Assembly (NCBI RefSeq): GCF_023072615.1
Contig: NZ_JAKNRW010000002.1
Coordinates: 310,001 to 374,000 of the forward strand
DNA: 64,000 nt
From: Pseudomonas violetae
Lineage (GTDB): Bacteria > Pseudomonadota > Gammaproteobacteria > Pseudomonadales > Pseudomonadaceae
Direction: 5' to 3'
The position numbers and the translations under genes were made by a program. The notes under the pieces were generated by a model that searched no databases, had not been told where the DNA came from, and saw nothing but the letters and a program-made list of their open reading frames with translations. Positions 47,854 to 56,483 of this stretch are shown piece by piece (within the stretch, counting starts at the first letter, position 1; each line of letters opens with the position of its first letter).

Positions 47854-49344
47854 CTACCCTTTGGTACGCCACTCACCGGAGAACAATCCACGCTCTCGCG
47901 CCCACACGATAGCCTCGCTGCGGCTGTGCACATCGAGTTTGGAATAGAGGGTCGATACATGGTTGCGCACCGTGTTGGGTGCCAGTTTCAGTCGCGCAGC
48001 GATCTCCTTGTCGGCCAGGCCCTCACAAATCAGCCCCAGGACATCGCGCTCGCGGGCCGTCAGCTCGGCGAACGACACGCAGGGTAGTTTCGGCGAATTG
48101 ACGCTCTTCACATTGGCGAGCTTTTCAATCAGCGTACGACTGAACCATGAAGCGTCTTTCATCACTTCCTCGATCGCCGCCACCAGCTCCAGCTCAGTGC
48201 GCTTGCGCTCGGTAATGTCCATCATCACCAGCAGGTAGGAAGGGTAGTCCTGGATATTCACAGTGTCGGCCGAGACGGCGCAGTCGAGCAGTTCGGTGCT
48301 TTTCTTGCGCATGCCGACGTCGATGCGATCCAGCCTCGCGGATTTTTCCAGGGCGGCGAATAGTCGAGTCTGTGCGCCCTTGTCACTAATGAAGCCAATT
48401 TCCGCAACGGTTTTGCCGAGCACTTCTTCACTGGGATAGGCAAAGGTGTCGAGAAACGCTTCATTGACATCCATCACCACCTGATCAACGGCGCCACACA
48501 CCAGGATCGGCACCGGCGAGAGGCGAAATGCCTTGGCAAATCGTTCCTCGCTCTGGCGCAACGCGACCTCGGCCTTGTGCCGGGGCTCGATGTCGACAAA
48601 GGAAAACAGCATGCAGTCTTCCTCGTTGAATTCCAGTGGTTGGCCCGCGACTATCACCTGCTTGCTGCCGCCGTCGGGCAGATTCAGCTCGGCCTGCATT
48701 TGCGGAATGGTGGCGTGCTCGCGCAAGCGCTCAATAGCCAAGTCCCTGCGCTCGGCGCCTTCAAGAATGTCCAGCTCGTAGGTCGATGCGCCTATCACCT
48801 GATCCCGGGCATAGCCGGTCATTTCCAAAAAACCCGCATTGACCTTGATAAAGCGCAGATCGCTCAGACGGCAGATCACCGCCGGGGCCGGGTTGGCATT
48901 GAAGGTCTTTTCGAAGCGCTGTTCGGCGCTGGCCCATTCGGTGACATCGTCCATGATCAGTACCAACGATTCGGGATCGCCGCGACTGTTGGTCAGAACC
49001 CGGCTGCGCACGCTGTGCACCCAGGTACGCCCCTCATCGCCGGTGGGGGTCACCTCGACCAGCACGTCACTGAAGGTCTCGCCACGGCCCACGCGGCTGA
49101 TCGGATAATTGTCGAGCGCCACCGGGTGGTTGTTGCGATAGCGCAGGGCGAATCGCTTGGCGTACTCCATGGCATTGGCACCAAGGTCATTCACATGCTC
49201 GACACCATGCATAGACAGTGCGGCTTCGTTCGCCCAGAGGATAGTCTGGTCAAGCTCCAGCAAAATCACCCCGTCGGACAAGCCAGCGATGATCTGCTGG
49301 AGATGGCGGCGATTGGTTTCGGTGGTCAGGACGTCCTGGCTCAT
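47854..49344 (-). CDS. PAS-domain LuxR-type transcriptional regulator
   Basis: Soluble protein of 496 residues. Three PAS-like sensor domains fill about residues 10-135, 140-260 and 265-385. The LuxR helix-turn-helix is at the C terminus (about 430-490), beginning LTARERDVLGLICEGLADKEIA. No histidine kinase or receiver domain. It probably senses a small ligand or redox state through a PAS domain. The DUF1652 gene downstream is a possible target. Confidence 0.88.
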   Translation of the reverse strand: MSQDVLTTETNRRHLQQIIAGLSDGVILLELDQTILWANEAALSMHGVEHVNDLGANAMEYAKRFALRYRNNHPVALDNYPISRVGRGETFSDVLVEVTPTGDEGRTWVHSVRSRVLTNSRGDPESLVLIMDDVTEWASAEQRFEKTFNANPAPAVICRLSDLRFIKVNAGFLEMTGYARDQVIGASTYELDILEGAERRDLAIERLREHATIPQMQAELNLPDGGSKQVIVAGQPLEFNEEDCMLFSFVDIEPRHKAEVALRQSEERFAKAFRLSPVPILVCGAVDQVVMDVNEAFLDTFAYPSEEVLGKTVAEIGFISDKGAQTRLFAALEKSARLDRIDVGMRKKSTELLDCAVSADTVNIQDYPSYLLVMMDITERKRTELELVAAIEEVMKDASWFSRTLIEKLANVKSVNSPKLPCVSFAELTARERDVLGLICEGLADKEIAARLKLAPNTVRNHVSTLYSKLDVHSRSEAIVWARERGLFSGEWRTKG

Positions 49345-49452
49345 TGGATCTCCACTGATATATCCGCACCAACCCGTGGTGCTCTGTGAAGATGTCGACC
49401 GCAGCCGCCTGCGTTAGTGCAAACCAACCCCCGGGCCTGCGGACGAAGGCTG

Positions 49453-50349
49453 CTACGAAATGGTGTCGCCTTCGACGACTAACTCGCGCAACGTATCGAG
49501 GAACAGTTTCAGCACCGGCGATTCATCATCGGCGCGGTAGGTGGCATACAGCGGCACCTCTGGCAGTGCCGGACTCAAGCGGCGGAACACCAACCCGGCG
49601 GGCGCCAGCTGTTCGATCGATGCGGGCAGCAAGGCCACCCCGAATCCTGCGCGGACCAGGCTGAGCAGGGTCTGTACCTCGATCACCTGCTGGCGGATCT
49701 GCGGGGTGAACCCGGCCTTGATGCAACACTGGAAAAGAAAATCGGCAAACCTCGATTGCTTGAGCTCCAATGCCACGAACGGCTCTGCCGCCAGGTCGGC
49801 GGGCGCCAGCACTGTGCGTTGCGCCAGTGGGTGATCCACCGGCATGACCACCCGGATCGGCTCATAAATCAGCAGTTCGTTACGCAAGCCCGGATCGTCA
49901 TAACCGACCCGAAACACGCAGGCGTCAATGCGTTTTTCCTTCAAGGCCTTGACCTGTGCCGCCGGAGTCATTTCGTGCAAACGCCAATTGACCTGCGGAT
50001 AGCGCTCGCGAAACAGGTGCAGGGCCCGCGGCAGCACGCCCACCATTACCGAGCTGATCATACCGATCTCCAGTTCACCCAACTGTCCGCGACCGGTCTG
50101 GCGAGTCAGGTCCAGCGCGCGGTTCAGTTGTTCGAACACCAGGGGGGCCTGCTCCTTGAGCATTTGCCCCGCTGCCGTCAGTTCGACCCGATGGTGACTA
50201 CGCTCAAACAGCGGCGTACCGAGTTCTTCCTCCAGCAAACGAATCTGCTGGCTCAGTGGCGGCTGACAGATGTGCAACCGCGTGGCGGCCCGCCCGAAAT
50301 GCAGCTCTTCGGCCAGGGCCATGAAGTACCGCAGCAAGCGCAAGTCCAT
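49453..50349 (-). CDS. LysR family regulator, co-oriented with molybdenum hydroxylase genes
   Basis: Regulator of 298 residues. The N-terminal helix-turn-helix (about 1-62: LRYFMALAEELHFGRAATRL) and a QQIRLLEEELG stretch match the BenM/CatR-like LysR group that controls aromatic catabolism. It begins six bases after the large-subunit stop, so it is the third gene of the hydroxylase operon. A different LysR gene sits at the other end of that operon, facing away. Confidence 0.9.
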   Translation of the reverse strand: MDLRLLRYFMALAEELHFGRAATRLHICQPPLSQQIRLLEEELGTPLFERSHHRVELTAAGQMLKEQAPLVFEQLNRALDLTRQTGRGQLGELEIGMISSVMVGVLPRALHLFRERYPQVNWRLHEMTPAAQVKALKEKRIDACVFRVGYDDPGLRNELLIYEPIRVVMPVDHPLAQRTVLAPADLAAEPFVALELKQSRFADFLFQCCIKAGFTPQIRQQVIEVQTLLSLVRAGFGVALLPASIEQLAPAGLVFRRLSPALPEVPLYATYRADDESPVLKLFLDTLRELVVEGDTIS

Positions 50350-50355
50350 GACCGT

Positions 50356-52560
50356 TTACCCGAGCGTCAGTGGCGTCGAGCGCTGACGCACGCCAGTCAG
50401 GCTGAACAGCGCGTTGGCGATGGCCGGGGCCACCGACGGGCTGCCCAACTCACCTACGCCGCCGGGTTTGCCCGGCTCGCCGTCGAGCACCAGGATGTCT
50501 ACCTGCGGCATGTCGGACATGCGTGGCACCCGGTAATCATGGAAGTTACTCTGCACTACCCTGCCCTGCTTGATGTCCATGCGGTCGAACAGCGCATGAC
50601 CAAGCCCCCACATCAAGCCGCCGTAGATTTGTTCCTCGACACCACCTGGCGACACTGCCAGACCGCAATCGACCACGCACGTGAGCTTCTCCACATGAGC
50701 CACTCCGTCTTTTATGGCCACCCGCGCCACCACTGCGATGAAGCTGGTGTAGCCTTGATTGGTGGCAATCCCCAGCGCCGTGCCCTCCGGCAGCGGCTGG
50801 CCCCATCCCGCACGCTCGGCCGCACTTTTCAGCACCGCAACGTGACGCGGCCGCTCGTGCATGTGGGCAAGCCTGAAGCCTAGAGGATCCTGTCCAGCCC
50901 CCAGTGCAAGCTCGTCCATGAAGCTTTCCACGGCAAACACGTTCGGGATGAAGCTCACCGAGCGATACCAGCCGCTCGGCACCTGGCTTTCGTGTTTAAC
51001 CCAGACCAGGTCCAGGTTCGCCGGGCGATAGGCAAAGTCCCACGCGGTGAGCGCTTCGGTGGTGCTGTAGTCCATGTGGTCGGGACGTTCAAAATAGCCC
51101 GGTTCCCACTGCTCCGGCGAGGCCGGCGACACGGCTTCAAGGCGCAAGGCCGTCAGGCGGCCCTGGGCGTCCAGTGCGCCTTTTGCTCTGTGCAACGTGG
51201 CGGGGTGCATGAACAACGAGCGCATTTCATCTTCACGGCTGTTCATCAACTTCACCGCAACCTTGGCCTGTTGCGCCAGGTACGCCACTTCGAACAACCA
51301 GTACTTGGCCTCCCGTGCGCCGAAGCTGCCGCCGGAGACCATCTCGTTGATGGTGACCTTCTCCTTGTTGATGCGGCACACCATTTGCGCCGCCTCCAGT
51401 GCCGAAGACGGCACCTGCACACCGCCCCAATAGGTGATGGCGTTGTCCTTGACCTGGGCGGTGATGCACACCGGTTCCAATGGGTTCTGCACTTTGTAGG
51501 GCATGCGGTATTCGGCCTCCAGCAGCCGTGTTGCGCCTGACCATTGAGCGTTGACATCACCCGTCTGCATCGCCGTGACCCGTTGCACGGTTTTATCAGC
51601 GAGTGCCGCCGCCTGGGCTGCGGCCAATTGCTCGCTGTCGAACCCGGCGAGGGGCGAATCGCTCCACTGCACTACCAGCAGCGCCCGGCCCTGCTGGGCT
51701 GCCCAGTAAGTGTCGGCCAAGACCGCGACGCCTTCCTGATTGCCGCCGAGTACGTCGGGACGACCGGGAATCGCGATCACCTTGCGCACACCCGGCACCT
51801 GTAATGCTGCGGCGTCATCCACCTTCACGACCTTCGCCCCGACCACGGGGGTGCGCAGGATCACCGCCACCAACAGGTCGGGCAATTGCACATCGATGCT
51901 GTACTTGAAACGTCCGCAAACCTTAGCCGCCGCATCGCGTTTATGGCGCAACTTGCCGATGTATTTGAACTGTGCCGGGTCCTTGAGTTTGACGGCCGTG
52001 GGCGCTGGCAAGTGCGCGGCGACACTGACCAGCTCGCCGTACCCCAGGCTGCGCTGGCTGGCACTGTGAACAACATGGCCCTCCTGGGTGGTGCAGCTGT
52101 CAGGGCTGACCTTCCACTGCCTCGCCGCCGCCGAGATCAACAACGCCCGTGCAGTGGCTCCAGCCATGCGCAGGCGATCATATTCCAGCGAAACACTGGT
52201 GCTACCCCCGGTGGAAAAGACTTTCCATACCGGATGAATATAGGCTTCAAAGAACGGATTTTCCGGCGTAATGACCTGCACGGTCATCGGGTTGACGTCC
52301 AGCTCCTCCGCCACGCAGGCGGCCAGCGCGGTCTGGGTACCGGTCCCCGAATCATGTTTGTGGACCACCAACTTAACGGTGCCATCGGGCAGTACCCTCA
52401 CCCAGGCATTTGGCTCAAAGGCCATGGCGGGAGCCGGCGCTTTCGGGTCACTGGCGGCCATGCCAGCGGGCAGGTAGAACGCCACTGCCAGGCCGGCAGC
52501 AGCGGTCGCTGAATGTTTGAGAAACTGCCGGCGCGGCAGCTCGATCCGAATGCCCGTCAT
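50356..52560 (-). CDS. Molybdenum hydroxylase large subunit (second system)
   Basis: Xanthine-dehydrogenase-family molybdopterin subunit, 734 residues. A twin-arginine signal (LPRRQFLKHSATAAAG) starts it, so export in folded form is expected. Molybdopterin-binding GGSFGAREAKYW near 405 and catalytic Glu in GGVGELGSPSVAP near 705 are present. It overlaps the small-subunit stop (ATGA at 52560). Unlike the system at 28289, no cytochrome gene accompanies it and no FAD subunit exists, so its electron acceptor is unknown. Substrate may belong to the divergent catabolic cluster. Confidence 0.88.
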   Translation of the reverse strand: MTGIRIELPRRQFLKHSATAAAGLAVAFYLPAGMAASDPKAPAPAMAFEPNAWVRVLPDGTVKLVVHKHDSGTGTQTALAACVAEELDVNPMTVQVITPENPFFEAYIHPVWKVFSTGGSTSVSLEYDRLRMAGATARALLISAAARQWKVSPDSCTTQEGHVVHSASQRSLGYGELVSVAAHLPAPTAVKLKDPAQFKYIGKLRHKRDAAAKVCGRFKYSIDVQLPDLLVAVILRTPVVGAKVVKVDDAAALQVPGVRKVIAIPGRPDVLGGNQEGVAVLADTYWAAQQGRALLVVQWSDSPLAGFDSEQLAAAQAAALADKTVQRVTAMQTGDVNAQWSGATRLLEAEYRMPYKVQNPLEPVCITAQVKDNAITYWGGVQVPSSALEAAQMVCRINKEKVTINEMVSGGSFGAREAKYWLFEVAYLAQQAKVAVKLMNSREDEMRSLFMHPATLHRAKGALDAQGRLTALRLEAVSPASPEQWEPGYFERPDHMDYSTTEALTAWDFAYRPANLDLVWVKHESQVPSGWYRSVSFIPNVFAVESFMDELALGAGQDPLGFRLAHMHERPRHVAVLKSAAERAGWGQPLPEGTALGIATNQGYTSFIAVVARVAIKDGVAHVEKLTCVVDCGLAVSPGGVEEQIYGGLMWGLGHALFDRMDIKQGRVVQSNFHDYRVPRMSDMPQVDILVLDGEPGKPGGVGELGSPSVAPAIANALFSLTGVRQRSTPLTLG

Positions 52561-53024
52561 CACGCCTCCTTCGGCGCATTCGCTGCGCGCTTGATCGCCT
52601 TGTTGATGCGCCCGTAAGTGCCGCAGCGACACAGGTTGCCCGACATCGCGTGGCGGATCGACTCATCGGTGACCGCCGCCCCGGTGTTGAGCAGCGCCGC
52701 CGCTGACATGATCTGGCCGGATTGACAGTAGCCGCATTGCGGGACATCTTCGGCAATCCAGGCCAGTTGCAGCGGATGCTGCTCGGTGGGCGACAAGCCT
52801 TCGATGGTTGTGATGCTGTGCCCCGCCACTGCGGCGGCCGGTAGCTGGCAGGAACGCACCGCGACCCCGTCAAGGTGCACAGTGCAGGCTCCGCACAGCC
52901 CCATGCCACAGCCGAACTTGGTGCCGGTGAGTTTCAAGTGGTCACGCAACACCCATAACAAGGGCATGGAGGGCGAAGTCTCTACCAGCTCGTGTCGTTC
53001 GCCGTTTACCGTGAATTCGATCAT
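52560..53024 (-). CDS. [2Fe-2S] small subunit of molybdenum hydroxylase (second system)
   Basis: Iron-sulfur subunit of 154 residues. First cluster motif [12 protein letters not shown] near 40-50, second CGYCQSGQ and CRCGTYGRI at about 100-140. The start [15 protein letters not shown] at ATG 53024 matches the family. Translationally coupled with the large subunit. A divergent LysR gene begins 119 bases away, suggesting shared control DNA. Confidence 0.9.
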   Translation of the reverse strand: MIEFTVNGERHELVETSPSMPLLWVLRDHLKLTGTKFGCGMGLCGACTVHLDGVAVRSCQLPAAAVAGHSITTIEGLSPTEQHPLQLAWIAEDVPQCGYCQSGQIMSAAALLNTGAAVTDESIRHAMSGNLCRCGTYGRINKAIKRAANAPKEA

Positions 53025-53142
53025 TGTCAGGCTCCAAAAGAGCGGCCCATCTTTGTGCGGGCCTGGTGATCGAATAGTGGGAACAGGAGGCCAAACGGGC
53101 CAGCGACGATTTCTGCCATCTTGTGTAAGTAGGACTAACAGC

Positions 53143-54033
53143 ATGTACAAGCGATACCCATCGGTACAGTCCATGAGCGCATTCATCCAGGCCGCGCGCA
53201 GCGGCAGTTTTTCCAGCGCCGCGCGCAAACTCGACCTGACCCACAGCGCCATCAGCCAGCAGATCCGTTCCTTGGAAGACTTCATCGGTCAGCCGCTGTT
53301 CGTGCGCGAAGGCGGCGGCAGCAATCTGACCGACGCAGGACAGTTGTTCGCCAGCGTGCTGTCCGACGGCCTGGCACAAATCGACCGGGCATTGTCTTCG
53401 GTGAAGAACCGCAGCGTGGCGCAAAGACTGACGATCGATGTGGACAGCGAACTGGCCCAGAGCTGGCTCAATCCACGCCTGCCCGAGCTCCTGGATTTAC
53501 TGCCCGGGCACGAGGTGGTGCTGCTGTCGATGCCGCGCTCGGACCGCAGCTCGTTCGAGCGGGTGGACCTTGCGCTGCGGTATGGCTATGGCGACTGGGA
53601 AGACTGCGAGATGACGCAGATCTGCGGTGACCGGGTCATGGCAGTGGCTTCGCCCGGGCTGCTTGAACGGCAGGGTCTGCAGGTGCCGATGACGCCGGCG
53701 CAGGTGTTGCAATTGCCGTTGCTGGGGTACACGCGCCGGTCGTGGATTCCCTGGCTGGATGCGGCTGGGATGACGCCCACTGAACCGGCGGCACGGGTTA
53801 TTTTTGACAATGCGGCGAACCTGATTGCAGCGGCTGAAGCGGGGGTCGGTGCGGGGTTGGTGCGCGGGCTGTTGGCAGCCGATGCGTTGCGTGCGGGGCG
53901 ATTGGTTGAACTGAACACGGCGCAGATCCCGGCGCATTACAACTTGTATGCGGTGTGGCCGCCGGGACAGGCCGAGCGCGTGGCGCCGGTGGTTGAGGTG
54001 ATCCAGCAATTGGCGTTGCGTACACAATCCTGA
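53143..54033 (+). CDS. LysR family regulator (GcvA-like), divergent from the hydroxylase
   Basis: Regulator of 296 residues. Helix-turn-helix at about residues 5-65 ([20 protein letters not shown]), then an effector domain. Sequence style resembles the GcvA subgroup. The frame opens further upstream, but ATG 53143 fits the family. It is divergent from the molybdenum hydroxylase and co-oriented with the catabolic cluster starting at 54361, so it may control either or both. Confidence 0.88.
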   Translation: MYKRYPSVQSMSAFIQAARSGSFSSAARKLDLTHSAISQQIRSLEDFIGQPLFVREGGGSNLTDAGQLFASVLSDGLAQIDRALSSVKNRSVAQRLTIDVDSELAQSWLNPRLPELLDLLPGHEVVLLSMPRSDRSSFERVDLALRYGYGDWEDCEMTQICGDRVMAVASPGLLERQGLQVPMTPAQVLQLPLLGYTRRSWIPWLDAAGMTPTEPAARVIFDNAANLIAAAEAGVGAGLVRGLLAADALRAGRLVELNTAQIPAHYNLYAVWPPGQAERVAPVVEVIQQLALRTQS

Positions 54034-54037
54034 CGCT

Positions 54038-54130
54038 ATCGCGGGCAAGCCCACAGGTTTTTGTGGTGTGTCGTAAAGTGGGTTGACACCATCGATCACT
54101 GTGGGAGCTGGCTTGCCAGCGATGAGGCCC
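54038..54130. repeat. Degenerate REP-type copies after the LysR gene
   Basis: A truncated copy (ATCGCGGGCAAGCCCACAGG, 54038-54057) and a fuller inverted copy (GTGGGAGCTGGCTTGCCAGC, 54101-54120, continuing to 54130) face each other. Confidence 0.75.
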
Positions 54131-54163
54131 GCCCAGTCAATACGAAACCATATCGAACGCATA

Positions 54164-54213
54164 TCACCCCCCCGTCCAATTAATATTGTACGAACCTCAC
54201 CCCCCCTTCCAAT
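54164..54213. promoter_or_regulatory. Direct repeat TCA-C7-KTCCAAT upstream of the catabolic cluster
   Basis: A 17-base word occurs at 54164-54180 and 54197-54213, 16 of 17 bases identical, with a 33-base period (about three helical turns). AT-rich DNA separates the copies. It lies 150-200 bases upstream of the first structural gene, so it is a candidate activator site or promoter element. Confidence 0.5.
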
Positions 54214-54360
54214 ACTCCTCCCCAAGCAGCCAGCGTCCCGAGCCGGATGCGACCAGGCGAGGGAATGCGCAGTCACCTGCGCATAGAAATGGCCGATTGC
54301 CCGGACGTGGCTGCTAGCGAACCGCAAGGTTCCCTTTCCGCTATCAGGAGATCGACTTCA

Positions 54361-55290
54361 ATGATCATCGATATCAGCTGCTATCCCACCGATCTGGTGG
54401 ACCTCGCCTGGAGGCATGACGGTGACCCGTTCACCGGCGAGCGTCTGCTGGAGATGATGGATGGCCCGTACATGGTCAACGGCAAACCTCGCCGCATCGA
54501 CAAAGCCTTCATCCAGCCACCCCAGGGCAACACCATCTACACCTGGACCGACGGCGACCTGACAGGTCGCGAGTCCATCGACGCTTACATGGCCTACACC
54601 CTGAAGATGGTCCAGACCTACCCCGACCGATTCATCGGCTGTTTCGTCTACAACCCGCGCTGCGGAGTGCAGAACGGCGTCGAAGCGATCGAGCGCTACG
54701 TCAAGGAACACGGGTTCAAGATGGTGCAGATGCAGGCGAACATGCATGCCTATCGCCCGGACCGAGCGCTGGACTGGGTGCGTCCGGCCTTCGAGAAATG
54801 CGCCGAGCTAGGCATCCCGGTCAAGCTGCACACCGGCGACGGCCCCTACAGCATCCCGTCGGAGTGGGTGCCGATGATCAAGGAATTCCCCAACGTCGAT
54901 TTCATCATGGCGCACTTCGGCGTGCAGACCGGCGGCGTCTATGTGTTCGAGCCGATGCAATGGGCGATGGAGTTGCCCAACGTCTACTGCGAATCCGGCT
55001 GGTGCCTGCAATCGCGGATCGTCGAGTTCGCCAAGGTGCTGCCAACCCACAAGATCCTCTTCGGCACCGACACCCCGCCGAACGAACCGGGCATGTGGCT
55101 GCGTCTGCTGGAAGTGCTGTGCCACGAACCGCCGCAGGGCCTCAACCTGGACGAGGACACCCTCGAGGAATACCTGGGCAACAACACCGCCCGGATGATC
55201 GGCCTCGAACCGACCCCGCCGCCGCGTTCCGTTTCCGAAGCAGAGGCGCAACTCAAGCGCCCCGTCACCACCCAACTGGCCAGGAGCTGA
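54361..55290 (+). CDS. Amidohydrolase_2 family protein lacking the HxH metal motif
   Basis: TIM-barrel protein of 309 residues, close paralogue of the next gene. The N terminus reads MIIDISCYPTDLVDLAW, where the neighbour has MIIDTHLHPTNLVDEAW: the two metal-binding histidines are Ser6 and Tyr8. Other expected ligands remain: His in KLHTGDGPY near 165, His in MAHFGVQ near 188, and Asp in GTDTPPNEPG. Family members include ACMSD-type decarboxylases and hydrolases. AGGAG precedes ATG 54361. Probably a partner subunit or a changed active site. Confidence 0.87.
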   Translation: MIIDISCYPTDLVDLAWRHDGDPFTGERLLEMMDGPYMVNGKPRRIDKAFIQPPQGNTIYTWTDGDLTGRESIDAYMAYTLKMVQTYPDRFIGCFVYNPRCGVQNGVEAIERYVKEHGFKMVQMQANMHAYRPDRALDWVRPAFEKCAELGIPVKLHTGDGPYSIPSEWVPMIKEFPNVDFIMAHFGVQTGGVYVFEPMQWAMELPNVYCESGWCLQSRIVEFAKVLPTHKILFGTDTPPNEPGMWLRLLEVLCHEPPQGLNLDEDTLEEYLGNNTARMIGLEPTPPPRSVSEAEAQLKRPVTTQLARS

Positions 55291-55294
55291 ATCG

Positions 55295-56200
55295 ATGATC
55301 ATCGACACCCATCTGCACCCCACCAACCTGGTCGACGAGGCCTGGCGCCACACCGGCGAACCGTTCACCGGCGAGCGCATGCTCAAGCTGATGGACGGCC
55401 CCTACATGATCAACGGCAAACCTCGCCGTATCGACATGGGTTTCATCCAGCCGCCACCGGGCAACACCGGTTATCGCGACGGTAACCGCCGTGGCCGCGA
55501 AGGCGTGCGCGACTACATGTCGTACATTGCCGAACTGTGTGTGAAGTACCCGGATCGCTTCATCGGCAACTTCAACTTCAACCCACGCTGGGGACCGGAA
55601 AACGGCGCCGCGGAGCTGGAATTCCACATCAAGGAATACGGCTTCAAGATGCTCAAATTGCACGCCAACATGCACGGTTATCGTCCCGACCGTGCGCTGG
55701 ACTGGCTACGCCCGGCGATGAAGGTCTGCGCCAAGTACAACATTGTGGTGCTGATCCACACCGGCGACGGCCCGTACACCATCCCGACGATGTTCTACCC
55801 GATCATCCGCGAGTTTCCGATGGTCAACTTCATCATCGGTCACTTCGGCATCCAGACCGGCGGCAACTACTCGTTCGAAGCGTTCTGGATGGCGATGGAC
55901 ACACCGAACGTGTACTGCGAATCCGGTTGGTGCTTCCAGTCGCGGATCGTTGAGTTCGCCAAGGAACTGCCGCGCAACAAGATCGTGTTCGGCACCGACT
56001 CGCCACCCAACGAACCCGGCATGTGGCTGCGCGAACTGGAAGTGCTGTGCTCGCCTGCGCCGCAGGGCCTGGGCATCGATGAGGATCACCTCGAGGACTA
56101 TCTGGGCAACAACATTGCCCGGTTGTGCGGCATAGAACCGACACCGCCACCCAAGGACCTGATCGAGGCGGACATCCGCCTGACCACTACTTACCTCTAA
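55295..56200 (+). CDS. Amidohydrolase_2 family protein (decarboxylase/hydrolase)
   Basis: Metal-dependent TIM-barrel enzyme of 301 residues with the intact HxH motif (H6, H8) and the later ligands His (LIHTGDGPY, about 152), His (IGHFGIQ) and Asp (GTDSPPNEPG). Belongs to the PF04909 group with ACMSD, LigW and isoorotate decarboxylase, which decarboxylate aromatic or heteroaromatic acids without a cofactor. The start is four bases after the paralogue's stop and its ribosome site lies in that gene, so both are made together. Reaction not assignable. Confidence 0.88.
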   Translation: MIIDTHLHPTNLVDEAWRHTGEPFTGERMLKLMDGPYMINGKPRRIDMGFIQPPPGNTGYRDGNRRGREGVRDYMSYIAELCVKYPDRFIGNFNFNPRWGPENGAAELEFHIKEYGFKMLKLHANMHGYRPDRALDWLRPAMKVCAKYNIVVLIHTGDGPYTIPTMFYPIIREFPMVNFIIGHFGIQTGGNYSFEAFWMAMDTPNVYCESGWCFQSRIVEFAKELPRNKIVFGTDSPPNEPGMWLRELEVLCSPAPQGLGIDEDHLEDYLGNNIARLCGIEPTPPPKDLIEADIRLTTTYL

Positions 56201-56240
56201 AGCAAAACATCGCTGTTCATTGAAGGAATGCAGCATCTTT

Positions 56241-56331
56241 GTGGCGAGGGAGCTCGCTCCCGCTGGGTGGCGAAGCCGCCCCAGAAGAAGGGCCTGCTGC
56301 GCAGGCCAGCGGGAGCAAGCTCCCTCGCCAC
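56241..56331. repeat. Inverted repeat pair inside the catabolic cluster
   Basis: GTGGCGAGGGAGCTCGCTCCCGCTGG (first 20 given by 56241-56260) faces its near-complement at 56306-56331. The loop holds a second palindrome GGCCTGCTGCGCAGGCC (56291-56307). The 283-base gap between the amidohydrolase and UbiD genes contains little else. Confidence 0.8.
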
Positions 56332-56483
56332 TGGGATTCCTCTGGTAGAAGGTGAACAGCACCGGCAACACAGCGACTTTACAGGCGCGAAGATGAACCG
56401 GCGTTCGCTCGACCGGCAGGCCAACGGCTTGTCGATCAAACGCCACCTCACCCCTGCGTGCCTGCTTTTTACGAGGTGAAACC

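Noticed and set aside
54214-54360. Purine riboswitch in the leader of the catabolic cluster
   Set aside because: I could not find paired stems or conserved loops matching any purine or xanthine riboswitch I know.
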